From an uncultured bacterium (lineage in GTDB: Bacteria; Verrucomicrobiota; Lentisphaeria; Victivallales; UBA1829), in the NCBI GenBank assembly GCA_900549045.1, contig URNE01000160.1:1-6091 (forward strand): a stretch of DNA of 6,091 nucleotides, in the 5' to 3' direction. Every line of letters starts with the position of its first letter. Position 1 is the first letter of the stretch. A program made the position numbers and the translations under genes. The notes under the pieces are model-generated. The model was given only the letters and a program-made list of their open reading frames with translations, was not told the DNA's origin and made no database searches. Below are positions 6,037 through 6,091 of this stretch, in pieces.

Positions 6037-6091
6037 GATCGGAAGAGCACACGTCTGAACTCCAGTCACGATCAGATCTCGTATGCCGTCT
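6037..6091 (+). other. Illumina TruSeq indexed adapter (non-genomic contamination)
   Basis: From 6037 the sequence reads GATCGGAAGAGCACACGTCT and continues through GAACTCCAGTCAC to 6069. It then gives the 6-base index GATCAG (6070-6075) and ATCTCGTATGCCGTCT (6076-6091), the start of the flow-cell end. This is the standard TruSeq read-1 adapter with index 9, known from published adapter sequences. The match is continuous over 55 bases and runs to the window edge. The base before it (6036) is G rather than the A expected from A-tailing, so the exact junction is uncertain by a base or two. Nothing after about 6036 should be annotated as biology. Confidence 0.98.

Overview
The window is a bacterial chromosomal segment, moderately GC-rich by eye. 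All five genes lie on the minus strand, so transcription runs from high to low coordinates. The gene set is conserved and mostly housekeeping. The GyrA layout (a GyrA box lacking its second basic residue, and extra acidic segments) and the sirtuin type suggest a Gram-negative lineage outside the Proteobacteria. A PVC-group bacterium (Lentisphaerota/Verrucomicrobiota-like) is my guess, but that is an inference and not established by the sequence. I see no rRNA, tRNA, CRISPR array or mobile element.

In transcription order: (1) about 5054-6034, the C-terminal part of a polytopic DUF2157-type membrane protein whose 5' end is cut off; (2) 4482-5057, a membrane-anchored GDYXXLXY-family protein; (3) 3745-4485, a Sir2-family NAD-dependent protein deacylase; (4) 949-3663, gyrA (DNA gyrase subunit A) with its own likely promoter at 3692-3720; (5) 49-891, folP (dihydropteroate synthase). 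Genes 1, 2 and 3 are joined by two 4-nt ATGA stop/start overlaps and look like one translationally coupled operon. gyrA ends in a strong intrinsic terminator (904-934) whose U-tract almost touches the folP Shine-Dalgarno sequence, so how folP is transcribed is unclear.

The last 55 bases (6037-6091) are not genomic. They match the Illumina TruSeq indexed adapter, including a 6-base barcode GATCAG (index 9) and the start of the flow-cell sequence. The contig therefore ends in untrimmed adapter, and the apparent GTG start and first residues of the DUF2157 gene are encoded by adapter.

I found no clearly new defence or mobile system. The most interesting biology is the coupling of a sirtuin to a DUF2157/GDYXXLXY membrane pair of unknown function, an alanine at the main quinolone-resistance position of GyrA, an acidic insert in the GyrA C-terminal domain, and the terminator abutting folP.
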